Source: Oscillospiraceae bacterium (GTDB lineage Bacteria > Bacillota > Clostridia > Oscillospirales > CAG-272). Taken from it: a DNA stretch of 64,000 bases. Shown here in pieces: positions 43,305 through 52,187 of the stretch (positions within the stretch are counted from its first letter, which is position 1; the number at the start of each line of letters is the position of its first letter). The stretch spans positions 1-64,000 of the forward strand of contig SVRN01000008.1 in assembly GCA_015064805.1 (NCBI GenBank). The letters are read 5' to 3'. The position numbers and the translations under genes were made by a program. The notes under the pieces were generated by a model, which was given only the letters and a program-made list of their open reading frames with translations, ran no database searches and was not told the origin of the DNA.

Positions 43305-43870
43305 TCTCCGCCCTCCTCGTCCTTTTCTTCCGTGGGCGCGAGAATGGCAGGCAGACACCGCAGCAGCCAATGCTGGGTTTCGGGCGGAAACATCAGCGTA
43401 TAGGTCAGCGCGCCCGTGCGCGGAGAAAGGCGGGGCTTATCGTAAATACCGACCTCCTCTGCTCTCTCGCCTGCGCGCAGGACTCGGCGCTCGACGAACA
43501 CGCTTTCCACCCGTCCGTCCGCAAAGCCCGATTGCATCAGAAAATGATTGATCGCGCGGGGCGGGATGGACGGCTTGCCCGCCGCCACGGCCGCGGCGTT
43601 GAGCCGCTCGTAAAATTCCGCCGCGGGAATATCCTCCTCACAGCATATGCTTGCCGCCTGCTCGTCGGTAGGAACGAAAACCTCCTCTGCATCGGCCGCA
43701 CGCGCCAGCTCACGCTGAAGATACGCCGCCACGAAGGCAAAGCAACGGCGCAGTCGGGGCTGTGAGAGCACCTCGTCGTCCACGACGCGTCCCGTCAGCG
43801 GGTCGCGCCCCTCGGACAGCTCGCGCAGATAATCCCTTGCGCGGGCAAGCACGGCTTTTTCGTCTGCCAT
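43301..43870 (-). CDS. Conserved hypothetical protein
   Basis: 189 residues, soluble and acidic at the C-terminus. The N-terminal ARARDYLRELSEGRDPLTG followed by RLRRCFAFVAAYLQREL is familiar from Firmicutes proteins that carry no named function. The middle holds VFVERRVLRAGERAEEVGIY. It starts 22 bases after cotH and overlaps rluA by 4 bases. A role with the pseudouridine synthase or the CotH cluster cannot be decided. Confidence 0.7.
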   Translation of the reverse strand: MADEKAVLARARDYLRELSEGRDPLTGRVVDDEVLSQPRLRRCFAFVAAYLQRELARAADAEEVFVPTDEQAASICCEEDIPAAEFYERLNAAAVAAGKPSIPPRAINHFLMQSGFADGRVESVFVERRVLRAGERAEEVGIYDKPRLSPRTGALTYTLMFPPETQHWLLRCLPAILAPTEEKDEEGGE

Positions 43871-43891
43871 ATCAAAACTCCTTGTTAAGCG

Positions 43892-46273
43892 TTATTGTTG
43901 TACTTCATAAAAACGATGGTCAAACGCGTTTCTTTCGTAGGCGTAGCCCTCGTGCAGCTTGGGCAGCGTCACGCTGTCGACCGTCACGGTTTCCATCGTT
44001 TCGGGATCGGTATAGGTCAAAAGCACCGTCTCGTTGCGTGAGAAATTGAAATCCAGCTGCAGCTGTCGCAGCGCCGCCGTGGGATCGTAATTCTTACCGT
44101 AGATGAAGACCGACTCGCCCGCCTTGACGGTCATAACGGGCAAGCGGAAGCGCACGCCGAGCGCGCCGTCGTCCGTCAGGCCGTAGCCCAGCGTAGACAC
44201 GTCCTCACCGCTGTAGTTGGTCAGCACAACGTAATCTTCGCCGCTCATATAGTCGATCTTGCTGATATACAGTCCCTTCGTCGGACGCAGCACCAGCGTC
44301 ACCTCGATCTTGCCCGTTTCCGCCGCCTTCAGCGGAATGGTACGCTCTTCCGTATGATACGTCTTACCGTTGATGATCCAATGGGCAAATTCGTAGCCAA
44401 GCGGCACGATGGGGCGGATGGTCGTATCGTAATTTTCGTAGTAGGTTCCCTTGAAATCGCCTTGTCTTGTAATGGTGTTGACCTGCACGCCCGCGCCGTC
44501 GGGCACGTCGACGGTCAAGTCATACGCCGCGCCCAGGTCGTACACGCCGCCCACGTTGAGGATCATCGCCTCGGTGCGGAGTTGAACGTAGGTACGGAGC
44601 GTTTCGATGCGTCGGTCGAATTTATCCAGATCAAAATTGGCGGGCGCATAGGGGCTTTCCTCCAGATACAGCGCCAACGCGTCGCGCATTTCGTCCACCA
44701 GCTCGTCCAGCACGTCCTCCATGTGATCGGACGCGAACGCGTCGTTCGCCATGTCCAGAAAATAGGTCACGTAGGTCTGGCGGCAATCGTCGCGCTCCAT
44801 CAGATGGCAAAACAGCGGGCTGTACTGAATGGCAGTCTTATCATAATAGCGAAGCAACGTATTCTCAACGGTGTTGCCGCGCAGACCCCAGTCGGTATCG
44901 TGCGGCACGAAGTACCATTTGCCGTCCATGCCGTACACATCCGAGAAATCCTCGCCCTCGGTAGCGAAATACTTGAACACGCGGTTGTTGTTCTGCGGCC
45001 AGTCGCCGTTGTTGACCAGCGCCATGGTCGCGTTCAATCGCAGATAGCTGTCCACGTCAAGCACGCGGCAAAGTGCCTCGTAGTTTTTGTCGATCGTCAG
45101 ATCCTTTTTTGCCAGCGCGAGCATGGCGTTGTAATCCTTGAGAGGATCAAAGCCGTCGTGCTCCTTGCCGTCGGGCTGCTTTGCCTGCTCGTGTCCGTCC
45201 AGGACGACGAACTCGCCCTGATAACCGTACGAGTCGAAGCGACGCTCGAAATACGATTCCTTATACGGCTCGTGCGTCCAGAAAAAGCCGTACAGCGCGC
45301 CGTTGATATAGACCAGGCAGGGGCGAACGGGCTCGGTAAACACGAAGCCCTGATGCGCCATGAGGGTATGGATATACTCGTCGCGCAGATGCGCGTCGCC
45401 GAAATCGTTGCCCGTGTTGCGGATGACGAGATCCTCAAAGTGATCCATCAGCACGCCCTCGTCGTCATAGCGCAGACCAAACAGATCGATCGAGTCGAAA
45501 TCGTCCAGCACCGCGTCGTATTCGGGGCGGGCGATGATGCGCAGGGACTTGAGCACGTGAGCGCGCGAATAGCCACCGTAAATGCGGATGCCCGCGGGCA
45601 TGTCGAAGACGAGCGAGCCGTCCGAGTCAAACAGCTGGATCTGAATCTCGCGCTCCCACTCGCGGCCGTGCTTATACTGATTATTGTTATGTAAGACACC
45701 CGTAACGGGATCCCACAAGGATTCCTCGGGCGCGGTGATGGAATAGACCATCACACCACCGAACTGATCGTCAATATCCTTGCCGACGAAATACGTGCGG
45801 TAGGTGACCTCGGACCAGCTGTTGGTGCTGCTGTAAAAAACGGAGGCGGCGATATGATAGACGCTCGGTGCTCCCCTGCCCGCCTTGAGCTTGATGGGGT
45901 CGAGGTAGCGGCGAATGCTGTCACTCGTGCGAGGGTCGCTGCCGTCCGTCGTATAGTAGATGCGGGTAGAGCCGTCGGTGGCGCTCATCTCAAGCGTCTG
46001 ATCACCCGACAGGAAGGCGCTTTCCGCCGCGTCGGTCGAAAAACGGACGATCTCAACGATGGGCGCAGGCTCTGCCTCGGGCGGCATGGTCAACTCCTCT
46101 AAAATCGCGTCGTAGCCCTTGGAGAAGGCCTCGACGCTGACGGGAGTACCGTAGGCGTCGGGCGGCTCGACGTAGGAGCGGTCGTTATGCCGATAGACCA
46201 GAAATACGGTCACGGCCAGTACCGCCAGCACCGCGGCGATGATACATTTTCGTTTATCGATGGAACGAAGCAC
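43892..46273 (-). CDS. CotH-family (spore-coat kinase-like) protein with chitobiase-like and lamin-tail-like domains
   Basis: 793 residues from a GTG at 46273 (AAAGGGGGG upstream). One N-terminal helix (about 11-27) anchors it outside. Residues ~80-165 look like a chitobiase C-terminal type domain (TDGSTRIYYTTDGSDPRTS). Residues ~170-560 form the CotH domain (ITAPEESLW, DSIDLFGLRYDDEG, NNGDWPQNNNRVFKYF, KWYFVPHDTDWGLRG). The last ~130 resemble a lamin-tail fold (YISKIDYMSGEDYVVLTNYS). Some CotH proteins phosphorylate coat proteins; the Asp-containing PHDTDWG could be the metal site. It shares an operon with DUF4956 and VTC-domain genes, a combination seen in other bacteria. Confidence 0.88.
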   Translation of the reverse strand: MLRSIDKRKCIIAAVLAVLAVTVFLVYRHNDRSYVEPPDAYGTPVSVEAFSKGYDAILEELTMPPEAEPAPIVEIVRFSTDAAESAFLSGDQTLEMSATDGSTRIYYTTDGSDPRTSDSIRRYLDPIKLKAGRGAPSVYHIAASVFYSSTNSWSEVTYRTYFVGKDIDDQFGGVMVYSITAPEESLWDPVTGVLHNNNQYKHGREWEREIQIQLFDSDGSLVFDMPAGIRIYGGYSRAHVLKSLRIIARPEYDAVLDDFDSIDLFGLRYDDEGVLMDHFEDLVIRNTGNDFGDAHLRDEYIHTLMAHQGFVFTEPVRPCLVYINGALYGFFWTHEPYKESYFERRFDSYGYQGEFVVLDGHEQAKQPDGKEHDGFDPLKDYNAMLALAKKDLTIDKNYEALCRVLDVDSYLRLNATMALVNNGDWPQNNNRVFKYFATEGEDFSDVYGMDGKWYFVPHDTDWGLRGNTVENTLLRYYDKTAIQYSPLFCHLMERDDCRQTYVTYFLDMANDAFASDHMEDVLDELVDEMRDALALYLEESPYAPANFDLDKFDRRIETLRTYVQLRTEAMILNVGGVYDLGAAYDLTVDVPDGAGVQVNTITRQGDFKGTYYENYDTTIRPIVPLGYEFAHWIINGKTYHTEERTIPLKAAETGKIEVTLVLRPTKGLYISKIDYMSGEDYVVLTNYSGEDVSTLGYGLTDDGALGVRFRLPVMTVKAGESVFIYGKNYDPTAALRQLQLDFNFSRNETVLLTYTDPETMETVTVDSVTLPKLHEGYAYERNAFDHRFYEVQQ

Positions 46274-46311
46274 GACTCGCCCCCCTTTCCTCAGAAATCG
46301 TTCAGGTAAAA

Positions 46312-46986
46312 TCAGATGTCACCCGTGTACTCGACCAGCATGCAGTTGCTCACGCCCTCGATGGCGGCAACGCGGCTGTCGATATCGCGGTTGATATTGA
46401 ACCAGATAAACACGCTCGCGGTGATCTCAACGGTCTCACCGCCCGTGGTGCGGCTGCGGATACGCGCGTGTGCCTCCTTCAGGCAAGCGTTTACGGCTTC
46501 CGCTGTCTTGGCGTCGGTGCGGATGATGAGCAAATAGGTACGGGCGCGGCCACGCAACAGCTGAAGCACGATATAGACCAGCGCAATGAACAGCGTGCCC
46601 ATCAGCGAGAACATATACAGCCCTGCGCCGCAGGTGATACCGACGGCGACGCTCCAGAACAAGAATCCGACGTCCAGCGGGTCCTTGATGGCCGCGCGGA
46701 AGCGAACGATACTCAGAGCACCCACCATACCAAGGGATAGCACGAGGTTGGCGGAAATGGTCATGATGATGGTCGTCGTAATCAGAGCGGTCATCATGAG
46801 CAGAATGCTGAAATTGGCGCTGAAGCAGGCTCCGCGATAGAAAAAGCGGTAAACTACCAGGATCACCAACGCGCAGACGAGCGCGACGGACAGGCAAACG
46901 ACGCAATATTCCGCCGTCAGCTCCATGAGCAGATTGGACTGCGCCACCGCGTCCTTAAAGGTTTCGATCAAGCCGGCAAGTGTCAT
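46312..46986 (-). CDS. DUF4956 family membrane protein
   Basis: 224 residues with four to five membrane helices in the first ~150, followed by a small soluble alpha/beta domain (YLLIIRTDAKTAEAVNACLK). The motif LGMVGALSIVRFRAAIKDPLD (about 95-115) identifies DUF4956. It is regularly found beside VTC-domain polyphosphate polymerase and CotH genes, as here, but its role is unknown; the ferredoxin-like tail may be a sensor. ATG 46986 has AAGGAGGAACACCC upstream. Confidence 0.9.
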   Translation of the reverse strand: MTLAGLIETFKDAVAQSNLLMELTAEYCVVCLSVALVCALVILVVYRFFYRGACFSANFSILLMMTALITTTIIMTISANLVLSLGMVGALSIVRFRAAIKDPLDVGFLFWSVAVGITCGAGLYMFSLMGTLFIALVYIVLQLLRGRARTYLLIIRTDAKTAEAVNACLKEAHARIRSRTTGGETVEITASVFIWFNINRDIDSRVAAIEGVSNCMLVEYTGDI

Positions 46987-47031
46987 AGGGTGTTCCTCCT
47001 TGTGTGGGTGATAGATGCAGAGCAATGGTCA

Positions 47032-47080
47032 CAGGGCTCTGCCCTGCACCCGCTCAAGAAACTTTTTGGAAAAAATCAAG
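47032..47080. repeat. Fragment of the 184-bp hairpin repeat
   Basis: CAGGGCTCTGCCCTGCACCC and the following CTCAAGAAACTTTTTGGAAA match the start of the tandem unit at 61 kb. The hairpin is degraded: one arm no longer pairs. It lies in the gap between the VTC and DUF4956 genes. Confidence 0.75.
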
Positions 47081-47177
47081 AATAAAAGGGAAAGAAAATT
47101 CGCTTTTCCGCAGTTACTGCCGCAAGCGGCGGGCCCCTCTCCCTTCCGTTCTGACGAGTCAGATAGTAAACATTTGG

Positions 47178-47897
47178 CTATTGGATAAGAAATTGTTTGC
47201 CTATCGTGTGCAGCGCATCGCGGCACAGCACGTATTTGGAGGCAGCGAGCAGCGTACCACCCGTTTGCAGGGCGTCGGTAATGAATTTTGGGATAAATTC
47301 ATCGTATTTGATCTCCAGAATGACGGCCTCGGGATATGGAAATTCACCCGTGGGGAAAACGGGAACGTCGTCCGCCATTTGTCTGAGCATGGCCTCGCTC
47401 GTCCAGCCCGCCCGCAGCTGCTTATCGAAGGTGATACGGGTATTGGACAGCGGATGGACGTAAGCCTCGCGCAGATAGCTGACCACCACGCGGGGCGTCA
47501 TCACGCGCGACGCACACAAACCGTACGTCTCGCGGCAAAGATCGTTGTCCTGCGCGGCCAGCGCGCTCATATCTCCTCGCATCAAAGCATGGTAGGTTGC
47601 CTCGTCCAGAGGGGCGGAGCGCTTTTCGATGCGATCGGCCGCCTTGTGCTTGCATTCCAGACGGATACGGGAAAGATCACCGTTGTAAATGCGCATACGG
47701 TATTTTTTTCGATCGGCACTACCCGACAGCTTTTCGTAATAGGCGCTCTCCTGCATATCGTCGAAATACAGGCTGGAGATCAAGTATCCCTGCGCACTTG
47801 GCATATGCGGATCGGGCGTCATCAGCGCCCGCATGCGTGCCGACAGCACGAAATACTGCGCCCGCGTCAGCACGATCTTATGTTCATGTCGCAGCAA
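47178..47897 (-). CDS. VTC-domain (polyphosphate polymerase-type) protein
   Basis: 239 residues. The VTC/TTM tunnel fold is recognisable from the N-terminal RHEHKIVLTRAQY, SLYFDD near residue 42, YRMRIYNGD with RLECKHK (strand pairs lining the tunnel), VVVSYLREAYVHP, RITFDKQLR and the C-terminal VILEIKYDEFIP. In yeast this fold makes polyphosphate from ATP. Start is a TTG at 47897 with AAGGAGGTGGG upstream; ATG alternatives are further inside. First gene of the cluster leading into DUF4956 and CotH. Confidence 0.88.
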   Translation of the reverse strand: MLRHEHKIVLTRAQYFVLSARMRALMTPDPHMPSAQGYLISSLYFDDMQESAYYEKLSGSADRKKYRMRIYNGDLSRIRLECKHKAADRIEKRSAPLDEATYHALMRGDMSALAAQDNDLCRETYGLCASRVMTPRVVVSYLREAYVHPLSNTRITFDKQLRAGWTSEAMLRQMADDVPVFPTGEFPYPEAVILEIKYDEFIPKFITDALQTGGTLLAASKYVLCRDALHTIGKQFLIQ

Positions 47898-47947
47898 CGT
47901 CCCACCTCCTTCACTTTTCGGTCAGATTTGCCACAGTTAGTTCTTGT

Positions 47948-47976
47948 ATTATAGCAGATATTGTGCAAATTGTAAA
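47948..47976 (-). promoter_or_regulatory. Promoter of the VTC-DUF4956-CotH operon
   Basis: Minus strand TTTACA (47976-47971), 17-base spacer, TATAAT (47953-47948). Confidence 0.8.
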
Positions 47977-48067
47977 TAGGAAGACACGACATTTTTAAAA
48001 AGAAGAAAGCTTTTTGAATTTATCCCGCAAATGATCAAAAAATATGATTGTTTTTTCAAAATTCCTC

Positions 48068-48118
48068 TTGACAAACGCCCTCTTGCGTGCTATAATCTGT
48101 AAAGCGTTTTGCTTTACA
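48068..48118 (+). promoter_or_regulatory. Promoter of the ylxM-ffh operon with leader hairpin
   Basis: TTGACA (48068-48073), 17-base spacer, TATAAT (48091-48096). A small hairpin GTAAAGC-GTTTT-GCTTTAC (48100-48118) lies at the 5' end of the transcript. Confidence 0.88.
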
Positions 48119-48146
48119 CCTTGTTTTGATCGTTTCGGGAGGCGTC

Positions 48147-48479
48147 ATGTTTACAAAAGACCTGAGCGTTGCATATCTCTTGGACTTTTACGGTGACGTG
48201 CTGTCCGACCGCAAAAGAAGCGTACTGGACGATTATTACAACAACGACCTTTCCCTGTCCGAGATCGCGCAGGAGCTTGGCATTTCCCGCCAGGGCGTCC
48301 GCGAGCTGATCAAAAAGGCAGAGGAAGAACTGAATTTCTACGAGCAAAAGCTGCATCTGGCACAGCGCTTTGGCGAGGCGGGTGAGCACGCCGCCGCGTT
48401 GCGCACCATGGCCGTCGCGCACGCACTGCCCGACGAGTTCATCAGAGAAATACGGGCGCTGGAGGAATGCATCGGCTGA
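48147..48479 (+). CDS. ylxM: YlxM/p13 family DNA-binding protein, SRP-associated
   Basis: 110 residues. An HTH (YYNNDLSLSEIAQELGISRQ at ~30-50) is followed by a helical tail. YlxM accompanies ffh in Firmicutes and has been linked to SRP function. Start ATG 48147 has GGGAGG 4 bases upstream. First gene of the operon ylxM-ffh-rpsP-khpA. Confidence 0.92.
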   Translation: MFTKDLSVAYLLDFYGDVLSDRKRSVLDDYYNNDLSLSEIAQELGISRQGVRELIKKAEEELNFYEQKLHLAQRFGEAGEHAAALRTMAVAHALPDEFIREIRALEECIG

Positions 48480-48520
48480 CTCCGCCCGTGACGATACATT
48501 TGTAAAGAAGGAGGGACGTT

Positions 48521-49855
48521 ATGTTCGACGGTTTGAGCGAAAAACTCAATAATGCCTTCAAGCGTCTGCGCAGCAAAGGTAAGCTGACCCCTGACGACGT
48601 CAAGGTCGGCATGCGCGAGATCAAAATGGCGCTGCTTGAGGCCGACGTCAACTACAAGGTCGTCCGCGACTTTATCAAGACGGTGTCCGAGCGCGCCGTC
48701 GGCGTTGAAGTTCTCGAATCCCTGCTGCCCGGTCAGCAGGTCGTCAAGATCGTCCACGAAGAGATGATCGCGCTGATGGGCGGCTCGCAATCCAAGCTGA
48801 CCATCGCGTCCAAGCCCCCCACAGTGATCATGATGGTCGGTCTGCAGGGCGCGGGTAAGACCACCCACGCCGCCAAGCTGGCCAATATGTATAAAAAGCA
48901 AGGCAAGAACCCCATGATGGTCGCCTGCGACGTTTACCGTCCTGCGGCGATCCGTCAGCTTGAGGTGCTGGGCGAGCAGCTGTCCATTCCCGTCTTTTCG
49001 ATGGGCACGGGCGTCTCTCCCGTCAAGATCGCACGCGAGGGCCTGAAAGAGGCAATACGCCGTGGCTGCGACATGGTATTCATCGATACCGCAGGTCGAC
49101 TCCACATCGACGAGGAGCTCATGGAGGAGCTGAAAAAGATCAAGGCCGAGGTCGAGCCCACCGAGATCCTGCTCACCATCGACGCCATGATCGGTCAGGA
49201 TTCGGTCAACGTAGCCGAGAGCTTCAACGAGCTGCTTGACATCACGGGCGTGATTCTGACCAAGCTGGACGGCGACACCCGCGGCGGTGCGGCACTGTCG
49301 GTCCGTCACGTTACGGGCAAGCCCATCAAGTTCATCGGCGTGGGCGAAAAGATGGACGCCATCGAGCCCTTCCACCCCGATCGCATGGCCAGCCGTATCC
49401 TCGGCATGGGCGACGTGCTGACCCTTATCGACAAGGCACAGCAGCAGTTCGACGAGAAAAAGGCCGCCGAGCTGGAGCAAAAGCTTCGCAAATCGCTGTT
49501 CACGCTGGACGATTACCTCGACCAGCTCGGGCAGATCAAAAACATGGGTAACATCGAGCAGCTCATGGGCATGATCCCGGGTATGAAGCCGGGCGCGCTC
49601 AAGGACGCCAAGATCGATGAAAAAGCCCTGGCACACACCGAGGCCATCATTCGCGCGATGACCATGAAGGAGCGCGAGCATCCCGAGATCATCAACGCCT
49701 CGCGCAAGATCCGCATCGCCAAGGGCAGCGGAACGAGCGTTGAGGACGTCAACAAGCTGCTCAAGCAGTTCGAGCAGATGAAAAAGATGATCAAGCAATT
49801 CTCGGGTGGCGGCGGCAAGAGAGGCCCCTTTGGCAAGATGAAAATTCCGTTCTGA
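48521..49855 (+). CDS. ffh: Signal recognition particle protein Ffh
   Basis: 444 residues. N domain (1-~85), G domain with [14 protein letters not shown] near residue 107, [31 protein letters not shown], and a methionine-rich M domain (about 325-430: [31 protein letters not shown]). Binds 4.5S RNA and signal peptides and targets nascent chains to the membrane with FtsY. Position in the canonical operon supports the call. AAGGAGGGACGTT precedes the ATG. Confidence 0.98.
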   Translation: MFDGLSEKLNNAFKRLRSKGKLTPDDVKVGMREIKMALLEADVNYKVVRDFIKTVSERAVGVEVLESLLPGQQVVKIVHEEMIALMGGSQSKLTIASKPPTVIMMVGLQGAGKTTHAAKLANMYKKQGKNPMMVACDVYRPAAIRQLEVLGEQLSIPVFSMGTGVSPVKIAREGLKEAIRRGCDMVFIDTAGRLHIDEELMEELKKIKAEVEPTEILLTIDAMIGQDSVNVAESFNELLDITGVILTKLDGDTRGGAALSVRHVTGKPIKFIGVGEKMDAIEPFHPDRMASRILGMGDVLTLIDKAQQQFDEKKAAELEQKLRKSLFTLDDYLDQLGQIKNMGNIEQLMGMIPGMKPGALKDAKIDEKALAHTEAIIRAMTMKEREHPEIINASRKIRIAKGSGTSVEDVNKLLKQFEQMKKMIKQFSGGGGKRGPFGKMKIPF

Positions 49856-49916
49856 TTTCACGGATTTTTATAAAAAGTTAAAAATAAAAAACAAAAACAT
49901 TTGGAGGAAACAAACC

Positions 49917-50159
49917 ATGGTAAAGATCAGACTGAAGAGAATGGGTATGAAGAAGGCTCCCAGCTACCGCGTTGTCGTTGCTGACGAGCGTATGCCCCGC
50001 GACGGCCGTTTCATCGAGGAGATCGGCTACTACAACCCCATGACCAACCCCGCAGAGGTCAAGATCGACGCTGAGAAGGCTCAGAAGTGGATCAAGAACG
50101 GCGCACAGCCCACCGATACCGTCCGCGCACTTCTGAAGAAGTCCGGCATCATCGACTAA
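49917..50159 (+). CDS. rpsP: 30S ribosomal protein S16
   Basis: 80 residues, complete: [20 protein letters not shown] at the N-terminus, then [15 protein letters not shown] and [24 protein letters not shown] precedes the ATG. A-rich 61-base gap after ffh. Confidence 0.98.
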   Translation: MVKIRLKRMGMKKAPSYRVVVADERMPRDGRFIEEIGYYNPMTNPAEVKIDAEKAQKWIKNGAQPTDTVRALLKKSGIID

Positions 50160-50178
50160 TCCACCCCCGGAGGGAAAC

Positions 50179-50415
50179 ATGGCAGATTTGAAGGAAACCT
50201 TAACGGGTATCGTTCAGGCAATCGTCGACCACCCCGACCAGGTCACCGTCACCGAGGAGATCAGCGGATCGAACATCGATCTGACGCTGAACGTTGCTCC
50301 CGAGGACATGGGCATGGTCATCGGCCGTCACGGCAGAATTGCCAAGGCGATCCGTACCGTCATCAAAGCGGCGGCTTCCGGCAGCGGAAAAAAGGTCAAC
50401 GTAGAGATCCGCTGA
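50179..50415 (+). CDS. khpA: KH-domain RNA-binding protein KhpA
   Basis: 78 residues. A single KH domain with the GxxG loop in VIGRHGRIAKAIRTVIKAA. KhpA with KhpB binds RNA and affects cell division and growth in other Firmicutes. CGGAGGGAAAC precedes the ATG, 19 bases after rpsP. In most relatives rimM and trmD follow; here a terminator comes next. Confidence 0.95.
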   Translation: MADLKETLTGIVQAIVDHPDQVTVTEEISGSNIDLTLNVAPEDMGMVIGRHGRIAKAIRTVIKAAASGSGKKVNVEIR

Positions 50416-50444
50416 TAAACCCGCAAACAGAATTACCCCCCAAA

Positions 50445-50489
50445 AAAGACAGAGAACGGAAGCCATCCGGAAATTCTCTGTCTTTTTTT
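50445..50489 (+). terminator. Terminator of the ffh operon
   Basis: AAAGACAGAGAA / TTCTCTGTCTTT arms, then more T. Confidence 0.9.
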
Positions 50490-50500
50490 GCGTGAAACAC

Positions 50501-50529
50501 TTGAATTTTTTACGCGGTGGAGATATAAT
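50501..50529 (+). promoter_or_regulatory. Promoter of the DP-repeat lipoprotein gene
   Basis: TTGAAT (50501-50506), 17-base spacer, TATAAT (50524-50529). Confidence 0.8.
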
Positions 50530-50597
50530 AAATTTTAACGATATATCAAAAATAAGACCGTCAGCCCATGGCAGCGGCAATCGAAAGGAGCAACAAG

Positions 50598-52031
50598 ATG
50601 AAACTGACCGCATGGAAACGCACGTTGACAATGCTACTGGCATTATCGCTGGCATTGTTAATGGTTTTCGGCACGTTGTCCTTGACAAGCTGTAAAACTA
50701 CAGATCCCGATCCCGATCCCGATCCTGATCCCGATCCCGATCCTGATCCCGATCCCGATCCCGATCCTGATCCCGATCCCGATCCCGATCCCGATCCTAA
50801 TCCTGATCCCGAGCCTGATCCCGATCCCGATCCTGATCCCGATCCTGATCCCGAGCCCTCGTTTGTCGGATTGACGATGATTGAAGATAAAGCCTCGGAC
50901 TATTACATCGTTTATCCTGCGTCTGCCGGAAACACGGTCATGAGCTTTGCCAAGGCACTTCAGCAGAAAATTTTCAACGTGACCGACGTCGTCCTGTCCG
51001 TGTTCGCCGACAACGAATCCCTTGGGCCGTACGAAATTTTGATTGGCGAAACCGGCCGACCGGAGAGCAAAGCGGCAATGGAAGCTCTGCCCGAACACGG
51101 CTATTCCATCACTTGCCAAGGAACCAAGCTGGTTATCGTTGCAACGGATGATTCCCTGCTGGCACTGGCTCTGTACCGTTTCAGAGATGATATTCTGACC
51201 AAAGAGGAATCGTGTGGCAAGGGTTATTTGCGTTATTCGGCAGACACCGTGCTGTCTCTCAGTCGCGAAACGGCGTTGAGTGTTCCTGAAATGATGGCAA
51301 GTGATTACACCGTCACAGCATCGACCGAATTCGTGCTTCACGGAGAGCAATACACCCAAAAGATCCGTATTACGCAGGGGGCTGCTTCCGACGGAAAATA
51401 CGCTTACTTCTCGGTACGCCGCGCAGGCGCGGACAGTGTTGGCGGCGTCATTTACAAGTACGATCTGGAAACGCACGAAAAAGTCGCAGTGAGCGAGGAG
51501 ATCAACTTCGGTCACGGCAACGATCTGACCTTTGACACCAAAAACAACCGTTTGATCGTGGCACACGGTCTGGCTGAAAGCCATTTCTTGACCATCGTCG
51601 ATCCCGAAACGCTGACCGTGATTGAGCGCGTGGAGATCGGCCCCTCGGGTAGCTCCATCTCTTACAACCCCTATACCAACACCTACGCCATGGGCGAAGG
51701 CTACAAGGTCGATTACATGGACGAGAACTTCAACCTGATCAAGACCTTCTCCCGCCGAGACTACGACCAGAGCAGTTACGTCAATCAGGGTATGGGCTCG
51801 GACGAGCATTACCTTTATTTCCCCGTCAGCCATTCGACCAAAACAAAAAACCTGATCATCGTTTTCGACTGGAACGGCAAGCAGATCAAAGAGGTTTCCC
51901 TGCCGGAGCAATATGAATCGCAAAGCATTTTCACGGTAGGAGACGACTATTATATCACCTTCTACCACAGCGGCAAGGATGCGGGAACTTATTTGCACAA
52001 GCTGACCTTCACGCTTATGTATACCGGTTAA
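50598..52031 (+). CDS. Lipoprotein with Asp-Pro repeat stalk and propeller-like C-terminal domain
   Basis: 477 residues from ATG 50598 (AAAGGAG upstream). The signal peptide ends in the lipobox LTSC near residue 33. A stalk of about 27 Asp-Pro dipeptides follows (a few Asn-Pro or Glu-Pro), encoded by near-identical GATCCC hexamers. Residues ~95-200 (YYIVYPASAGNTVMSFAKAL, EILIGETGRPES) resemble the N-terminal domain of some surface glycoside hydrolases. The remaining ~260 residues look like a beta-propeller (KYAYFSVRRAG, LTIVDPETLTVIERVEIGPS, LIIVFDWNGKQIKEV). Probably surface-exposed; function unknown. Confidence 0.8.
   Translation: MKLTAWKRTLTMLLALSLALLMVFGTLSLTSCKTTDPDPDPDPDPDPDPDPDPDPDPDPDPDPDPDPNPDPEPDPDPDPDPDPDPEPSFVGLTMIEDKASDYYIVYPASAGNTVMSFAKALQQKIFNVTDVVLSVFADNESLGPYEILIGETGRPESKAAMEALPEHGYSITCQGTKLVIVATDDSLLALALYRFRDDILTKEESCGKGYLRYSADTVLSLSRETALSVPEMMASDYTVTASTEFVLHGEQYTQKIRITQGAASDGKYAYFSVRRAGADSVGGVIYKYDLETHEKVAVSEEINFGHGNDLTFDTKNNRLIVAHGLAESHFLTIVDPETLTVIERVEIGPSGSSISYNPYTNTYAMGEGYKVDYMDENFNLIKTFSRRDYDQSSYVNQGMGSDEHYLYFPVSHSTKTKNLIIVFDWNGKQIKEVSLPEQYESQSIFTVGDDYYITFYHSGKDAGTYLHKLTFTLMYTG
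50703..50862 (+). repeat. Hexanucleotide (GATCCC-like) tandem array encoding the Asp-Pro stalk
   Basis: About 27 in-frame units of GATCCC/GATCCT with a few GAGCC(C/T) and AATCCT variants. Slippage would change stalk length in steps of two residues without a frameshift. Confidence 0.9.
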
Positions 52032-52057
52032 CCTCGTTCCCGACAAAATTCAATGCC

Positions 52058-52097
52058 CGGCTCTCCGCGCAATGTTTGCGCGGAGAGCCGTTTTTTT
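52058..52097 (+). terminator. Terminator of the DP-repeat lipoprotein gene
   Basis: CGGCTCTCCGCGCAA / TTGCGCGGAGAGCCG perfect 15-bp stem, then seven T. Confidence 0.95.
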
Positions 52098-52187
52098 CAA
52101 TTCTTGATTTTTCTTTCGTTTTTTTGTAGACAAAAGCGTAAATTTGTGATAAAATAAAAAATGATTATTTTTCGGAGGTGTCAGCGC

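Noticed and set aside
47898..48146. SRP (4.5S) RNA or riboswitch near ffh
   Set aside because: Only two promoters and a small hairpin are visible; no conserved SRP RNA tetraloop domain was found.
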